Part shown: in pieces, positions 16,902-23,684 of the stretch
Layout of the letters: each line of letters starts with the position of its first letter
How positions within the stretch are numbered: the first letter of the stretch is position 1
Virus record (IMG/VR): IMGVR_UViG_3300035162_003914
Location: 1 to 31,845 of that record
Reading direction: 5' to 3' (one strand)
Source of the DNA: a virus
Length of the DNA stretch: 31,845 nucleotides
Translations under genes and position numbers: made by a program
The notes under the pieces: generated by a model
Told to the model about the DNA's origin: nothing
The model's input: only the letters and a program-made list of their open reading frames with translations
Database searches by the model: none

Positions 16902-17645
16902 TTATCCAATAAAATTATAGGTGAGTGGCTGGAGATTCTGAATAACCTCTTCTTCCATTAGCTTTCGTTCTTCTCTTGCCTCGGAGAGAATAGCTTCCCC
17001 GTTGAAAGATAATCCACCTACTAATTGAACACCGGTGAATTTGGTCAGATTAGCACCCCATTGCTCCTTTACTAATAATGTAGCATAATTCTGTAACCAT
17101 CGATCACCCCAAACATCGGGATATACTGCTGGATCGATAACATCATAAGCTTCGACTATCAAATAATCTCCAAGGACTAATGAAGAAGAATCAGTATCGA
17201 GATGCAATTTATTGACGTGTCTGTTATATCGAATAGTAGGCTGTCCTACTAGAATTTCTTGCATTTGCTCTATGTGCATCATCGATTGATAATAGTTCTG
17301 GACTTCATATCCAGTGATATCTTCCATATTATTTAATACAAACTGATATTGAACATTGAACATCCCAGCACCTGATGCGACACTGGAATTAAAGTTGAAG
17401 ATGCCAGAGATACCTAAGATGCCGGCAGGAAGTTCGAAGTACTTGTTGTCGATAGTATCTTGAGTAATTTGATGCTTCAGGAAGACTTGTTGGCTGCCAC
17501 TATAATGATAGTCTCGCCAGAAAGAAACCGCTTCATCAACCCTGTCTTCCACCTGCTCTTCAGATACATTGATCTCAATTACGGGAGCCCCGAGTTTCCT
17601 TAGAATATATTCTTTGAATAAATCTCTTGTGGTTGGTGCGGCCAT
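16902..17645 (-). CDS. 13: gp13 neck protein
   Basis: This is a neck protein that works with gp14 to close the filled head and accept the tail. It has 247 residues, against 309 in T4 and similar to shorter marine T4-like versions. The opening TTRDLFKEYILRKLGAPVIEINVSEEQVEDRVDEAVSFWRDYHY is highly characteristic, as are KHQITQDTIDNKYFELPAGI (about 57-76) and DRWLQNYATLLVKEQWGANLTKF (about 182-204). The ATG at 17645 has an AAGGA site about 9-10 nt upstream. A perfect late promoter lies 110 nt upstream, so this gene appears to open a transcription unit for neck and tail completion. Confidence 0.93.
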   Translation of the reverse strand: MAAPTTRDLFKEYILRKLGAPVIEINVSEEQVEDRVDEAVSFWRDYHYSGSQQVFLKHQITQDTIDNKYFELPAGILGISGIFNFNSSVASGAGMFNVQYQFVLNNMEDITGYEVQNYYQSMMHIEQMQEILVGQPTIRYNRHVNKLHLDTDSSSLVLGDYLIVEAYDVIDPAVYPDVWGDRWLQNYATLLVKEQWGANLTKFTGVQLVGGLSFNGEAILSEAREERKLMEEEVIQNLQPLTYNFIG

Positions 17646-17668
17646 TCCGTTATTTCCTTAAAAAAGTG

Positions 17669-17697
17669 TTGACAAGTGGCAAGAAGTATGTTATAAT
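17669..17697 (+). promoter_or_regulatory. Consensus sigma70 promoter, antisense to the operon
   Basis: TTGACA (17669-17674) and TATAAT (17692-17697) are both perfect consensus boxes with the ideal 17-bp spacing on the plus strand; initiation would be near 17704. All genes around it are on the minus strand, so transcripts would run antisense into 17806-19655. No plus-strand gene with a convincing start follows it. It may make an antisense RNA or be a relic of an early promoter. Confidence 0.55.
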
Positions 17698-17754
17698 TCT
17701 TTTATCGACTAAAAGATAATTGTAGATACCTTAAGAGTGTTTCCCCTCTTTCTC

Positions 17755-17762
17755 TATTTATA
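17755..17762 (-). promoter_or_regulatory. Late promoter (TATAAATA) for the neck genes
   Basis: The minus strand reads TATAAATA exactly, 110 nt upstream of the gp13 start, in the 160-bp gap that is the largest non-coding stretch in the window. The surrounding leader has no other open frame. Confidence 0.8.
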
Positions 17763-17768
17763 AAACCA

Positions 17769-17804
17769 AATGAGTTCACTCATTGAAATCAGAATGATTT
17801 CAAT
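17769..17804 (-). terminator. Pair of inverted repeats after the 235-aa gene; possible weak terminator
   Basis: Immediately after the stop codon at 17806 is a 9-bp inverted repeat with a 5-nt loop (ATTGAAATC/GATTTCAAT, 17782-17804). It overlaps a second inverted repeat, AATGAG-TGAA-CTCATT on the minus strand (17769-17784), followed by TGGTTTTAT. Stems are A+T-rich and the U-run is interrupted, so termination would be weak; the hairpins could also be alternative mRNA structures that protect the 3' end. Confidence 0.4.
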
Positions 17805-17805
17805 C

Positions 17806-18513
17806 TTACGGTTCTTGTGTTACAAACATAGTAAGACTATCAGTAGCAGTAACTGCCGGTTGCGCGATGACTCTTATTTCGACAGTGGCAGTCACCCCCC
17901 ATTCACCATCGATGTTATTGGTCGAAATAAACCAACTGCGGTTATTGACTAAACTTACAAAAGAAGTAGCGTCGTTGGTGTTAATAGGAGGCGCACCATC
18001 GCCTAGTGTACCATCCTGAGTGAATTTAACTTCGTAATCAGACGCGGTCTCACCAGATGGGAGCCAAGTACTATAGGTTACAGCTGCTTGCAGAACACCT
18101 GCATTATTGCTTAAAGCAAACTTCATCGTGCCATCATTGCTCGCGATTAGTTGTATCTGCGCAGACCCAGAGCCACTACCACCGGAGAGATACAACTTGA
18201 CCCGCGCATTTGGCAGATCTAATGTAGCAACAGGCGCTGTGATTTCGTCCACCAATGTACAAGCAAGAGAAGCTTCAGAATTTGCCACAGGGTTTGCTTG
18301 TTGTGCGACATGAATAGTGAAAGGTCTGTCTCCATCAGTGCCGGTACTCTCATTGATCTGTAGACTAAAATCAGACTGACTTCCAACACAAGTTATTGAA
18401 CCAGACGTAGCTACAAAGTCTGTCAGATCAGTTCCAGCTAAACCCCAATACAAAGTATTCCCATTAGGCACACCCGTAGTGTTTATTGTGTACGTGTAAC
18501 TTAAAATTGCCAT
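17806..18513 (-). CDS. Unknown Ser/Thr/Ala-rich virion-like protein (235 aa)
   Basis: I do not recognise a specific family. The sequence is rich in Thr, Ser, Ala, Asn and Gly with alternating hydrophobic strands and no enzyme motif, signal peptide or membrane segment. The opening pattern NTTGVPNGNTLYWGLAGTDLTDF resembles the N-G-x-LYW-x-GT-x-DF motif of immunoglobulin-like beta modules in phage tail and fibre proteins. A second strand-rich segment ends with GEWGVTATVEIRVIAQP near the C-terminus. A Gly/Ser stretch (LSGGSGSGSAQIQL, about 108-121) may be a hinge. It follows the 247-aa gene by 21 bp and is the last gene before gp13, where T4 has its fibritin gene. A minor tail or collar decoration role is an inference. 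Confidence 0.75.
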   Translation of the reverse strand: MAILSYTYTINTTGVPNGNTLYWGLAGTDLTDFVATSGSITCVGSQSDFSLQINESTGTDGDRPFTIHVAQQANPVANSEASLACTLVDEITAPVATLDLPNARVKLYLSGGSGSGSAQIQLIASNDGTMKFALSNNAGVLQAAVTYSTWLPSGETASDYEVKFTQDGTLGDGAPPINTNDATSFVSLVNNRSWFISTNNIDGEWGVTATVEIRVIAQPAVTATDSLTMFVTQEP

Positions 18514-18534
18514 TTAGCTTGAATCCATTTTATC

Positions 18535-19278
18535 TTATACATTGGCTGCTTCCATATCCCAACTCAGTGCAAGAGTGGCAGTATCATCTGGCACTGTCAA
18601 TGCGGTTGCTGTTGCGCTATTATAGAAATTAAGCTCGTAGTCTAGAGTCCAATTGATATTCTCGGTGTCATTTTGCGGCGCTGATATGGAGTAACTACCG
18701 GTATATGCTACACCACTTGTGTTGAGAGCAGTAGTAGTAGATGGGTTTAAAGTAGTATACTCCGATTGAGCAAAGAGGTTAACCTGCTGCTCTTGCCCTG
18801 CATTAGTTTTTTCCAGCCTTGTTGACCAAGTTCCAGTGGCATCTGGTAACACATATGCTAGGTATAGTTTTCCGGCTGAGGGGGTTGACGTACTTGGTGC
18901 TGACTGGCCGGTAATGTATTCAGACATAGCTACAGACGTCGTTGTCCCTTCTTGCTTGTAAGTGGCGACCTTATCACCAGCGTTCGAGTTCCAGCCAACC
19001 CAAACTTCTATATCATTAAGAGCGGTTTTCGCGACATATATGCTCCATCTACCATTACAGAGTATTGGTGACGACCCATTGTTGAAAGCTTCCAATGCGT
19101 CAATCCGGGCTGAGTATTGATTGGTAGAGAAAAGAGGTTTAACATCAAAAAGCCCTGTTCCCACAGAGGATGAATCTTCAATTGCTTGCGGGCCTGTGAT
19201 GCTATTGATCACACCAGTCTGATATTCAGTTCCTAGAGGCCCTGCAAACAAAACAAAATCGTGAGGTAATGCTCCCAT
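18535..19278 (-). CDS. Unknown virion-like protein (247 aa)
   Basis: No family is recognised. The protein is rich in Ser, Thr, Ala and aromatic residues and looks all-beta: GRWSIYVAKTALNDIEVWVGW (about 77-97) and GKLYLAYVLPDATGTW (about 136-151) read as successive strands, and the C-terminal half contains ENINWTLDYELNFYNSA. There is no signal peptide, transmembrane segment or catalytic motif. Its ATG overlaps the stop of the 125-aa gene in a TAATG junction, so the two are translationally coupled and probably work together. The location among tail and neck genes makes a structural role likely, for example a receptor-binding or fibre accessory protein. Confidence 0.75.
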   Translation of the reverse strand: MGALPHDFVLFAGPLGTEYQTGVINSITGPQAIEDSSSVGTGLFDVKPLFSTNQYSARIDALEAFNNGSSPILCNGRWSIYVAKTALNDIEVWVGWNSNAGDKVATYKQEGTTTSVAMSEYITGQSAPSTSTPSAGKLYLAYVLPDATGTWSTRLEKTNAGQEQQVNLFAQSEYTTLNPSTTTALNTSGVAYTGSYSISAPQNDTENINWTLDYELNFYNSATATALTVPDDTATLALSWDMEAANV

Positions 19279-19655
19279 TAAGCAGAGAACCCAACTGCAG
19301 AAGCTCTTGTTGTATCGTCACCCCATCTCACTATGGAAACATGCCAATACCTGTAATTAGACCAAGTTGGTTCCTGACCTTGCGGCCATGCATCAACCCC
19401 AGACCACGTTGGAGCATATCCTGCAGCACCTCTGTCTAAAAGAACCAATACAGTGGACCCGGCGCCGATGGGATGCGTGACTGTAGCAGTTGCGGCTACG
19501 GTCATGCCCCAATAGATCAATGACGTTCCGAAATCAATCGATGGTGCACTGCTGCTCGAAATTATCGGTTTTAAGTCCGAATAACTTAGATTTTTGAGTG
19601 TGGGTAAAGTAGATACGTTATCGATAACTACTGTTCCGGCTTCTGAGAATGCCAT
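19278..19655 (-). CDS. Unknown small virion-like protein (125 aa)
   Basis: No family is recognised. The product is a compact beta-type protein with an N-terminal polar segment (about 1-45, ending in a run of four serines, ISSSSAPSIDFG) and a hydrophobic, Trp-rich second half (SLIYWGMTVAATATVTH, TWSGVDAWPQGQEPTWSNYRYWHV). It has its own perfect late promoter 32 nt upstream and an AAAGGTC ribosome site. It therefore starts a short unit with the 247-aa and 235-aa genes. Its position between the sugar cassette and gp13 suggests a tail-associated component; this is inference from context only. Confidence 0.72.
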   Translation of the reverse strand: MAFSEAGTVVIDNVSTLPTLKNLSYSDLKPIISSSSAPSIDFGTSLIYWGMTVAATATVTHPIGAGSTVLVLLDRGAAGYAPTWSGVDAWPQGQEPTWSNYRYWHVSIVRWGDDTTRASAVGFSA

Positions 19656-19686
19656 GCTAATTGACCTTTATGTCTTTGTTATTGTA

Positions 19687-19694
19687 TATTTATA
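19687..19694 (-). promoter_or_regulatory. Late promoter (TATAAATA) before the 125-aa gene
   Basis: The minus strand reads TATAAATA exactly, 32 nt upstream of the start at 19655. It overlaps the stop codon of the cupin gene (TAA at 19690-19692), so promoter and coding sequence share bases. Confidence 0.8.
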
Positions 19695-20031
19695 AACGCT
19701 CGATATCATCCTCGTTGCAATCCTCACCATACTGTATTTCTAGTACCAAAAGCTCTTGGTTAGTATCATTTCGAAGTTGATGCCAATGACCAACTGGGAT
19801 GTCAAATCTATCAAACATTTGCATATGAACTGTTGTCAGAAAATCCCTATGCAACCCAAACCGGACAGTTGCATCACCACGAACAACCATCCATTGTTCA
19901 CTTCGATATCGATGTCTTTGTAGACTGAGTGATTTCTGAGGCTCCACGAACAATTCTTTTACTTTGACCGTAGCTGTTTTTCTCTCACTGAGCTCGTAAA
20001 AGACATTATAAGCTCCCCACGGTTTATTCAT
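19690..20031 (-). CDS. ManC-type cupin (mannose-6-phosphate isomerase domain)
   Basis: This small cupin corresponds to the C-terminal isomerase domain of bifunctional ManC/AlgA proteins, which interconvert fructose-6-phosphate and mannose-6-phosphate for GDP-mannose synthesis. From the ATG at 20031 it has 113 residues and contains only this domain, not the guanylyltransferase part. Family hallmarks are the opening NKPWGAY, then SLSLQRHRYRSEQWMVV (about 34-50; metal-binding His and Glu), DIPVGHWHQLRN (about 77-88; further His ligand) and the terminal EDDIERL. An upstream ATG at 20043 would add four residues, but GGTGG just upstream favours 20031. The start overlaps the methyltransferase gene by 8 nt. 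Stand-alone cupins of this type may bind or epimerise nucleotide sugars, so the exact substrate is open. Confidence 0.88.
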   Translation of the reverse strand: MNKPWGAYNVFYELSERKTATVKVKELFVEPQKSLSLQRHRYRSEQWMVVRGDATVRFGLHRDFLTTVHMQMFDRFDIPVGHWHQLRNDTNQELLVLEIQYGEDCNEDDIERL

Positions 20032-21250
20032 AAAACCACCCATCAGTAATATACTTGCCTTGTTCTGAGACTACTTTATTGTATAGCTCACCATCAAGTA
20101 ACGGCAAATTTACCCAGACATCTTCCAAACCAGTTTTGTGTGGAGTTGGAGAGGTGTTTATTGATTCTGCCAGTAAAGTATAACCATTCTTTCTCATCCG
20201 AGTTTTATATACTTCTCTTTCTTCACCAGAAATTTGCCTCATACCGAAAGTCACTATTCTGAATTTATATTCAGAAAAAGGTATCTTTTCCATCACCAGC
20301 TTCATTGAATCAAAACCATGGTCGACCTGCAGGTAATCAATAATCAACTCGGAGCCAGAGTACTCTAAGAAGTCCGTATAGTCAATCGACATAGGATCTT
20401 TGCAAATGAAGCCGTTTTTACGAATCTTTTTGTGTTCGATGGAAACACGAGGATTTTTCTCTATCGTCGTCCCTGTCCACTCAAAATCTTTTTCTAGCAA
20501 ATAAGTATTGTTTAACCTATCACCAAAAAGAGCACCGATTTGCAGATAGGTGCCGTTTCTCTTTCCCTTCAATAAAGACAGTACAATCATGTCTTGCAGA
20601 CGCCTGGAATAATTTTTGTCGATATATTCAAGGCCTGGGAAATCTATTTTCCAATTAGAGCATAACGATGAATTATATCTAATATTTTGAGGATATCCAT
20701 GCTCTAAAAGTAAATCATCAAATTTCTTTAAGTATTCGGGATCTTTATAGCCATTGTACCATGTTTTTGCTTCAAATGTCTTTTCTTTTGATTCCTCAAT
20801 CCCTCTTATCTTCCAATCGGCAAGCGCATCAAAATATAGCAACCCAAAGCGGCCTGGGTATTTGCAGTCAATATCATCTGTGGGCTCTTCACACAAGAGG
20901 CCGGAAGCAGCATACATGAAAGCTCGTTTCCAATGTGACTTTTCAACGCACCAACTGCATAACCAATACCATGCTTCAGGTCGATCTGGTCGAAGTGCAA
21001 TAGCATTCTGTAGGATTCCCTCAACAGTTCCAGTTCTACGCCCTAGTCGATGATACATGATGGCCATACGCAACAGACAAGTGTACTGGAGAAGTGTATC
21101 TTCCCATTCATTATCAGCACATCTAAGATAGAAAGGTACTGCTGCAGCACACTGGCCTCTTTTATCATATTCAGTTGCTAGTGCAAATAATTTTGCGGTA
21201 TCGTGAACATCCTCTAAGTGTTCATGCAATCGACGTGTTAACTCTAACAT
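20024..21250 (-). CDS. TPR-domain and FkbM-type methyltransferase fusion
   Basis: This 408-residue protein (from the ATG at 21250) has two parts. Residues about 10-130 contain helical pairs of the tetratricopeptide type (KLFALATEYDKRGQCAAAVPFYLRCA, then TVEGILQNAIALRPDRPEAWYWL), a protein-interaction scaffold often fused to sugar-modifying enzymes. Residues about 215-385 resemble FkbM-family SAM-dependent methyltransferases: the glycine-rich segment TYLQIGALFGD, then NNTYLLEKDFEWTGTTIEKNP, where the acid near residue 264 would bind the SAM ribose, and the later YLQVDHGFDSMKLV. FkbM enzymes O-methylate sugars or other small groups. The start is chosen because it lies one base after the stop of the upstream gene and has GAGG 10 nt upstream; a 15-residue extension would lie inside that gene. 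Confidence 0.82.
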   Translation of the reverse strand: MLELTRRLHEHLEDVHDTAKLFALATEYDKRGQCAAAVPFYLRCADNEWEDTLLQYTCLLRMAIMYHRLGRRTGTVEGILQNAIALRPDRPEAWYWLCSWCVEKSHWKRAFMYAASGLLCEEPTDDIDCKYPGRFGLLYFDALADWKIRGIEESKEKTFEAKTWYNGYKDPEYLKKFDDLLLEHGYPQNIRYNSSLCSNWKIDFPGLEYIDKNYSRRLQDMIVLSLLKGKRNGTYLQIGALFGDRLNNTYLLEKDFEWTGTTIEKNPRVSIEHKKIRKNGFICKDPMSIDYTDFLEYSGSELIIDYLQVDHGFDSMKLVMEKIPFSEYKFRIVTFGMRQISGEEREVYKTRMRKNGYTLLAESINTSPTPHKTGLEDVWVNLPLLDGELYNKVVSEQGKYITDGWFYE

Positions 21251-21251
21251 G

Positions 21252-22295
21252 TTAAAAAATCCTCGTTTTATCGACATATGACATAAAATCATCAAACGGC
21301 ATTTTCAATAAGAATGTCGCTGCATCAGCTAATCCGTAAGATATTAATATGCTTCCATTATGAAGAGCAACTCCTGTTGCAAATTCAATCCCATACTGGT
21401 GACCATTGTCTGCAAAAGTAGTAAGCCCCATAAAGTTAAACTGCTCACTCGCCTTAACTATATTCCAGTCATTGTCCCATATAACTACTCTGTGAAGATA
21501 TAGACCATCTTTTCGCACATGCGCATCTTTTCTTAATTCAACTTCGTGAGTTATAGCCATTCTGTGATTTGCATCAATTCGAATGACTTGAGTCCCGCCT
21601 CGGATATCTCTAGGAAAAGGATACTTCCTGTTATCTTGGCACATTACGGTGTATGATTGCTGAGTCTCTATGTCATACTTAACGACCTCTGTCGGATTAG
21701 TCCACTTAACAAAGTGCCATGGCATATCCAAAACTGGCATCCAATTTTTTTCACAATAAGTGTCACTATCGTTAGGAGCCTTAATAGGATTTCTAGAAAC
21801 TTCTCTCCATTCGTTATTGATATATTCAATTTCGGCCATTTCCATCCGACCAGTACCCTTGTCATCATAACAATCTCGGCGGACACCACACAAGAATAAA
21901 CGGTCTTCCCATTCGACAAGACGGCCATCTTCTAGTCCTATAAAATTCCAAGTTGGTTTGCCTGTATCAAAAGCCATATTTACTTTTGAAAAGCTTTTGA
22001 CATCAAGAGATTCGTCTAATTCGCAGACATAGTTATCTGTTTTTAGAGTGACATCATTTTCTGGATGTATGTACTGGAGAGGACCGTAAACATGTGGGAA
22101 CCTTTTACCTTCGCTATGATATAAGGCGTAATTCACCTGCCGGATGTTAAAAATAATTTTACCTTTGTGGATCAGAATAGATGGATTCATCTGCCCTGTT
22201 TCTGCGGTCTCTTCTGGTGGGAGAAAAACAGGATGCAAACTGCCTCCCCTCTTCACGGCCCAACTAGCTAACCCGCCATAGTATAACTCGTGCAT
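21252..22295 (-). CDS. GH130-like five-bladed beta-propeller protein
   Basis: This 347-residue protein resembles the beta-propeller glycoside phosphorylase/hydrolase families related to GH130, which act on beta-mannosides. Motifs seen: QMNPSILIHKGKIIFNIR (about 35-52), the family-like NFIGLEDGRLVEW (about 117-129) with its acidic ED pair, EKNWMPV (about 182-188), RGGTQVIRI (about 232-240) and the closing ISYGLADAATFLLKMP (about 318-333). These repeat with strand-rich spacers consistent with five blades. The ATG at 22295 is preferred over a GTG at 22301 because GGAG is five bases before the ATG. It ends one base before the methyltransferase gene. Whether it is catalytic or a glycan-binding propeller cannot be decided from sequence; such genes are found with tail genes in other marine T4-like phages. 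Confidence 0.78.
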   Translation of the reverse strand: MHELYYGGLASWAVKRGGSLHPVFLPPEETAETGQMNPSILIHKGKIIFNIRQVNYALYHSEGKRFPHVYGPLQYIHPENDVTLKTDNYVCELDESLDVKSFSKVNMAFDTGKPTWNFIGLEDGRLVEWEDRLFLCGVRRDCYDDKGTGRMEMAEIEYINNEWREVSRNPIKAPNDSDTYCEKNWMPVLDMPWHFVKWTNPTEVVKYDIETQQSYTVMCQDNRKYPFPRDIRGGTQVIRIDANHRMAITHEVELRKDAHVRKDGLYLHRVVIWDNDWNIVKASEQFNFMGLTTFADNGHQYGIEFATGVALHNGSILISYGLADAATFLLKMPFDDFMSYVDKTRIF

Positions 22296-22334
22296 ACACA
22301 CTCCATAATAAAAATCATATCTACTATATAGGAC

Positions 22335-22673
22335 TTACCAAGGTACTTTTTGGACTTCCCTTGGGGCTCTATTATATTCGATCAATAGCCTTCTGTCAAT
22401 CTCTGACAACTCTTTTTCCGACAACGAATCCGAGACCCACTGAGTCACATGTTCATTATACAAGTCACCGTATGGAATATAGTCGTTTTGATCTGTGTCG
22501 AGAGAAGAAAGCTTAGTTTTGCCTACAAATTTACATTCGCGTTCGTCTGGCCCCTTGATCATTCTATTCCAGTGGACGACACGAACAGACTCTTGGAACC
22601 AAGCCCCTTGGAAATTTAGTTCGGGGCTTGTTTCGAGTTTAATGATATTCCAAGAATAGTGTTTGATGGACAC
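22335..22673 (-). CDS. Small protein paralogous to its upstream neighbour (112 aa)
   Basis: The function is unknown. The central region DERECKFVGKTKLSSLDTDQNDYIPYGDLYNEHVTQWV (about 43-80) can be aligned with the 158-aa protein encoded just upstream (the segment FFGGTPFTAESLGTADFVPF-ADLTEEMVMGWI), and both continue into an acidic/basic helix and a short PW motif at the end of the shared part (VPW here, LPWNP there). The start codon is GTG and shares one base with the TAG stop of the upstream gene, so translation is coupled. The short size, charged helix and tail-operon setting suggest a virion accessory or fibre-assembly protein, without direct evidence. Confidence 0.78.
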   Translation of the reverse strand: MSIKHYSWNIIKLETSPELNFQGAWFQESVRVVHWNRMIKGPDERECKFVGKTKLSSLDTDQNDYIPYGDLYNEHVTQWVSDSLSEKELSEIDRRLLIEYNRAPREVQKVPW

Positions 22674-23149
22674 TAGTCAGTGTCTACCGTGGAGTCAGGA
22701 TCAGGACCAACCTCGTCCTCGCCGGGTTCTGCCGGAGCAGGATCAGGATCAGGTTGATCCTCTACCATGTCGGGACCACCATGCAACAGAGGAGCGGTAG
22801 GATTCCAAGGCAAGTGCTCTTCTCGTTCCACACCTGTTGCTTCCTCAATCTGAACCATGATGCGTTCTTTAATGTGATCCAGATAACCAGGCATCGAATT
22901 GATGTAGCCCGTGATCCAGCCCATTACCATCTCTTCAGTGAGATCTGCAAAAGGAACAAAATCTGCAGTGCCTAGAGACTCTGCTGTGAAGGGAGTTCCT
23001 CCGAAAAACGTTGCAGTGTTACCGTCTTCATCCACACCCTTTGCATTCCAGTGAGTTTGAACGATGGCATCAGTTAATGTAACGCCATCTGCATTAGTTT
23101 GATTCCGTACCTTTAACGATAGGACTTCATAAGTCATTGTTAGGGCCAT
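22673..23149 (-). CDS. Conserved phage hypothetical protein (158 aa)
   Basis: This protein is of a kind often seen beside tail-fibre genes in marine T4-like phages; its function is not known to me. The opening TYEVLSLKVRNQTNADGVTLTDAIVQTHWNAKGVDEDGN is a beta-rich half, followed by the conserved FFGGTPFTAESL and a helix ITGYINSMPGYLDHIKERIMVQIEEA (about 79-104). The C-terminal 40 residues form a low-complexity acidic, proline-rich tail (DPDPAPAEPGEDEVGPDPDS). Ribosome site GGAGG lies 7 nt before the ATG and a seven-of-eight late promoter octamer is 32 nt upstream. The next gene encodes a shorter relative that lacks the acidic tail. Confidence 0.82.
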   Translation of the reverse strand: MALTMTYEVLSLKVRNQTNADGVTLTDAIVQTHWNAKGVDEDGNTATFFGGTPFTAESLGTADFVPFADLTEEMVMGWITGYINSMPGYLDHIKERIMVQIEEATGVEREEHLPWNPTAPLLHGGPDMVEDQPDPDPAPAEPGEDEVGPDPDSTVDTD

Positions 23150-23180
23150 AATTGGGCCTCCAAAATTAGTTAGTTAATAT

Positions 23181-23188
23181 TATTTATT
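23181..23188 (-). promoter_or_regulatory. Late promoter-like octamer before the 158-aa gene
   Basis: The minus strand reads AATAAATA, seven of eight bases of the T4 late element, 32 nt upstream of the ATG at 23149 and just after the stop codon of the 163-aa gene. The spacing matches that of the perfect copy at 19687-19694. Confidence 0.5.
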
Positions 23189-23191
23189 AAT

Positions 23192-23683
23192 TTAGTCTTC
23201 AACAGCTGTCGAATAATAGCTACTCGTCTTCAAGTGATTATATGCTTGTACTAAATGACTGTCAGAAGAATCCATATCAATGAAGAACTTAATTACGTGA
23301 TCAAGACCTTTAGTTGACACACCGTCGACCTGGTTCATGTTCTCACCCAGATTATTGTAGCTATCCCCGGTTTTTGTTGGATTAATGCCAATATAACCAA
23401 TAGGATCTTTGCCGTCATCCCTAGCTTGTTTACTTGCCCAAACCATTATATTGATTGTGCCAATATAACCTGCTTTCCAGTAAACAGGATCTCCCATTTG
23501 TTCTATCATAGACGCTTCATCAGTTGGATCTGCATCACCGGTAACTCCAGACGATGCTGCTGGATCGGGCGGAGGGTCAAAATTTGTCATTCTCTTTTCG
23601 ACATCAACATGATTGATTACATGGTATGCTTCGGTAGCAACCATGCCGGTGTCGTTTATTTCATAAGCTTTAATCAACGCCAT
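23192..23683 (-). CDS. Unknown protein downstream of the tail fibre (163 aa)
   Basis: No family is recognised. The protein starts MALIKAYEINDTGMVATEAYHVINHVDVEKRM, continues with an Asp/Pro-rich linker (NFDPPPDPAASSGVTGDADP, about 54-73) and has a second half with WKAGYIGTINIMVWASKQARDDGKDPIGYIGINP and a C-terminal helical segment HLVQAYNHLKTSSYYSTAVED. There is no signal peptide or membrane segment. The ATG lies 1 nt downstream of the tail-fibre stop codon, with GGAGAA about 9 nt upstream inside the fibre gene. The close coupling to the fibre gene suggests a fibre accessory, such as an assembly chaperone or tip protein, as an inference. Confidence 0.8.
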   Translation of the reverse strand: MALIKAYEINDTGMVATEAYHVINHVDVEKRMTNFDPPPDPAASSGVTGDADPTDEASMIEQMGDPVYWKAGYIGTINIMVWASKQARDDGKDPIGYIGINPTKTGDSYNNLGENMNQVDGVSTKGLDHVIKFFIDMDSSDSHLVQAYNHLKTSSYYSTAVED

Positions 23684-23684
23684 T

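Noticed and set aside
17770-17952. 60-codon plus-strand frame downstream of the antisense sigma70 promoter
   Set aside because: It has no ribosome site near its start and overlaps the 235-aa minus-strand gene; the product looks random.
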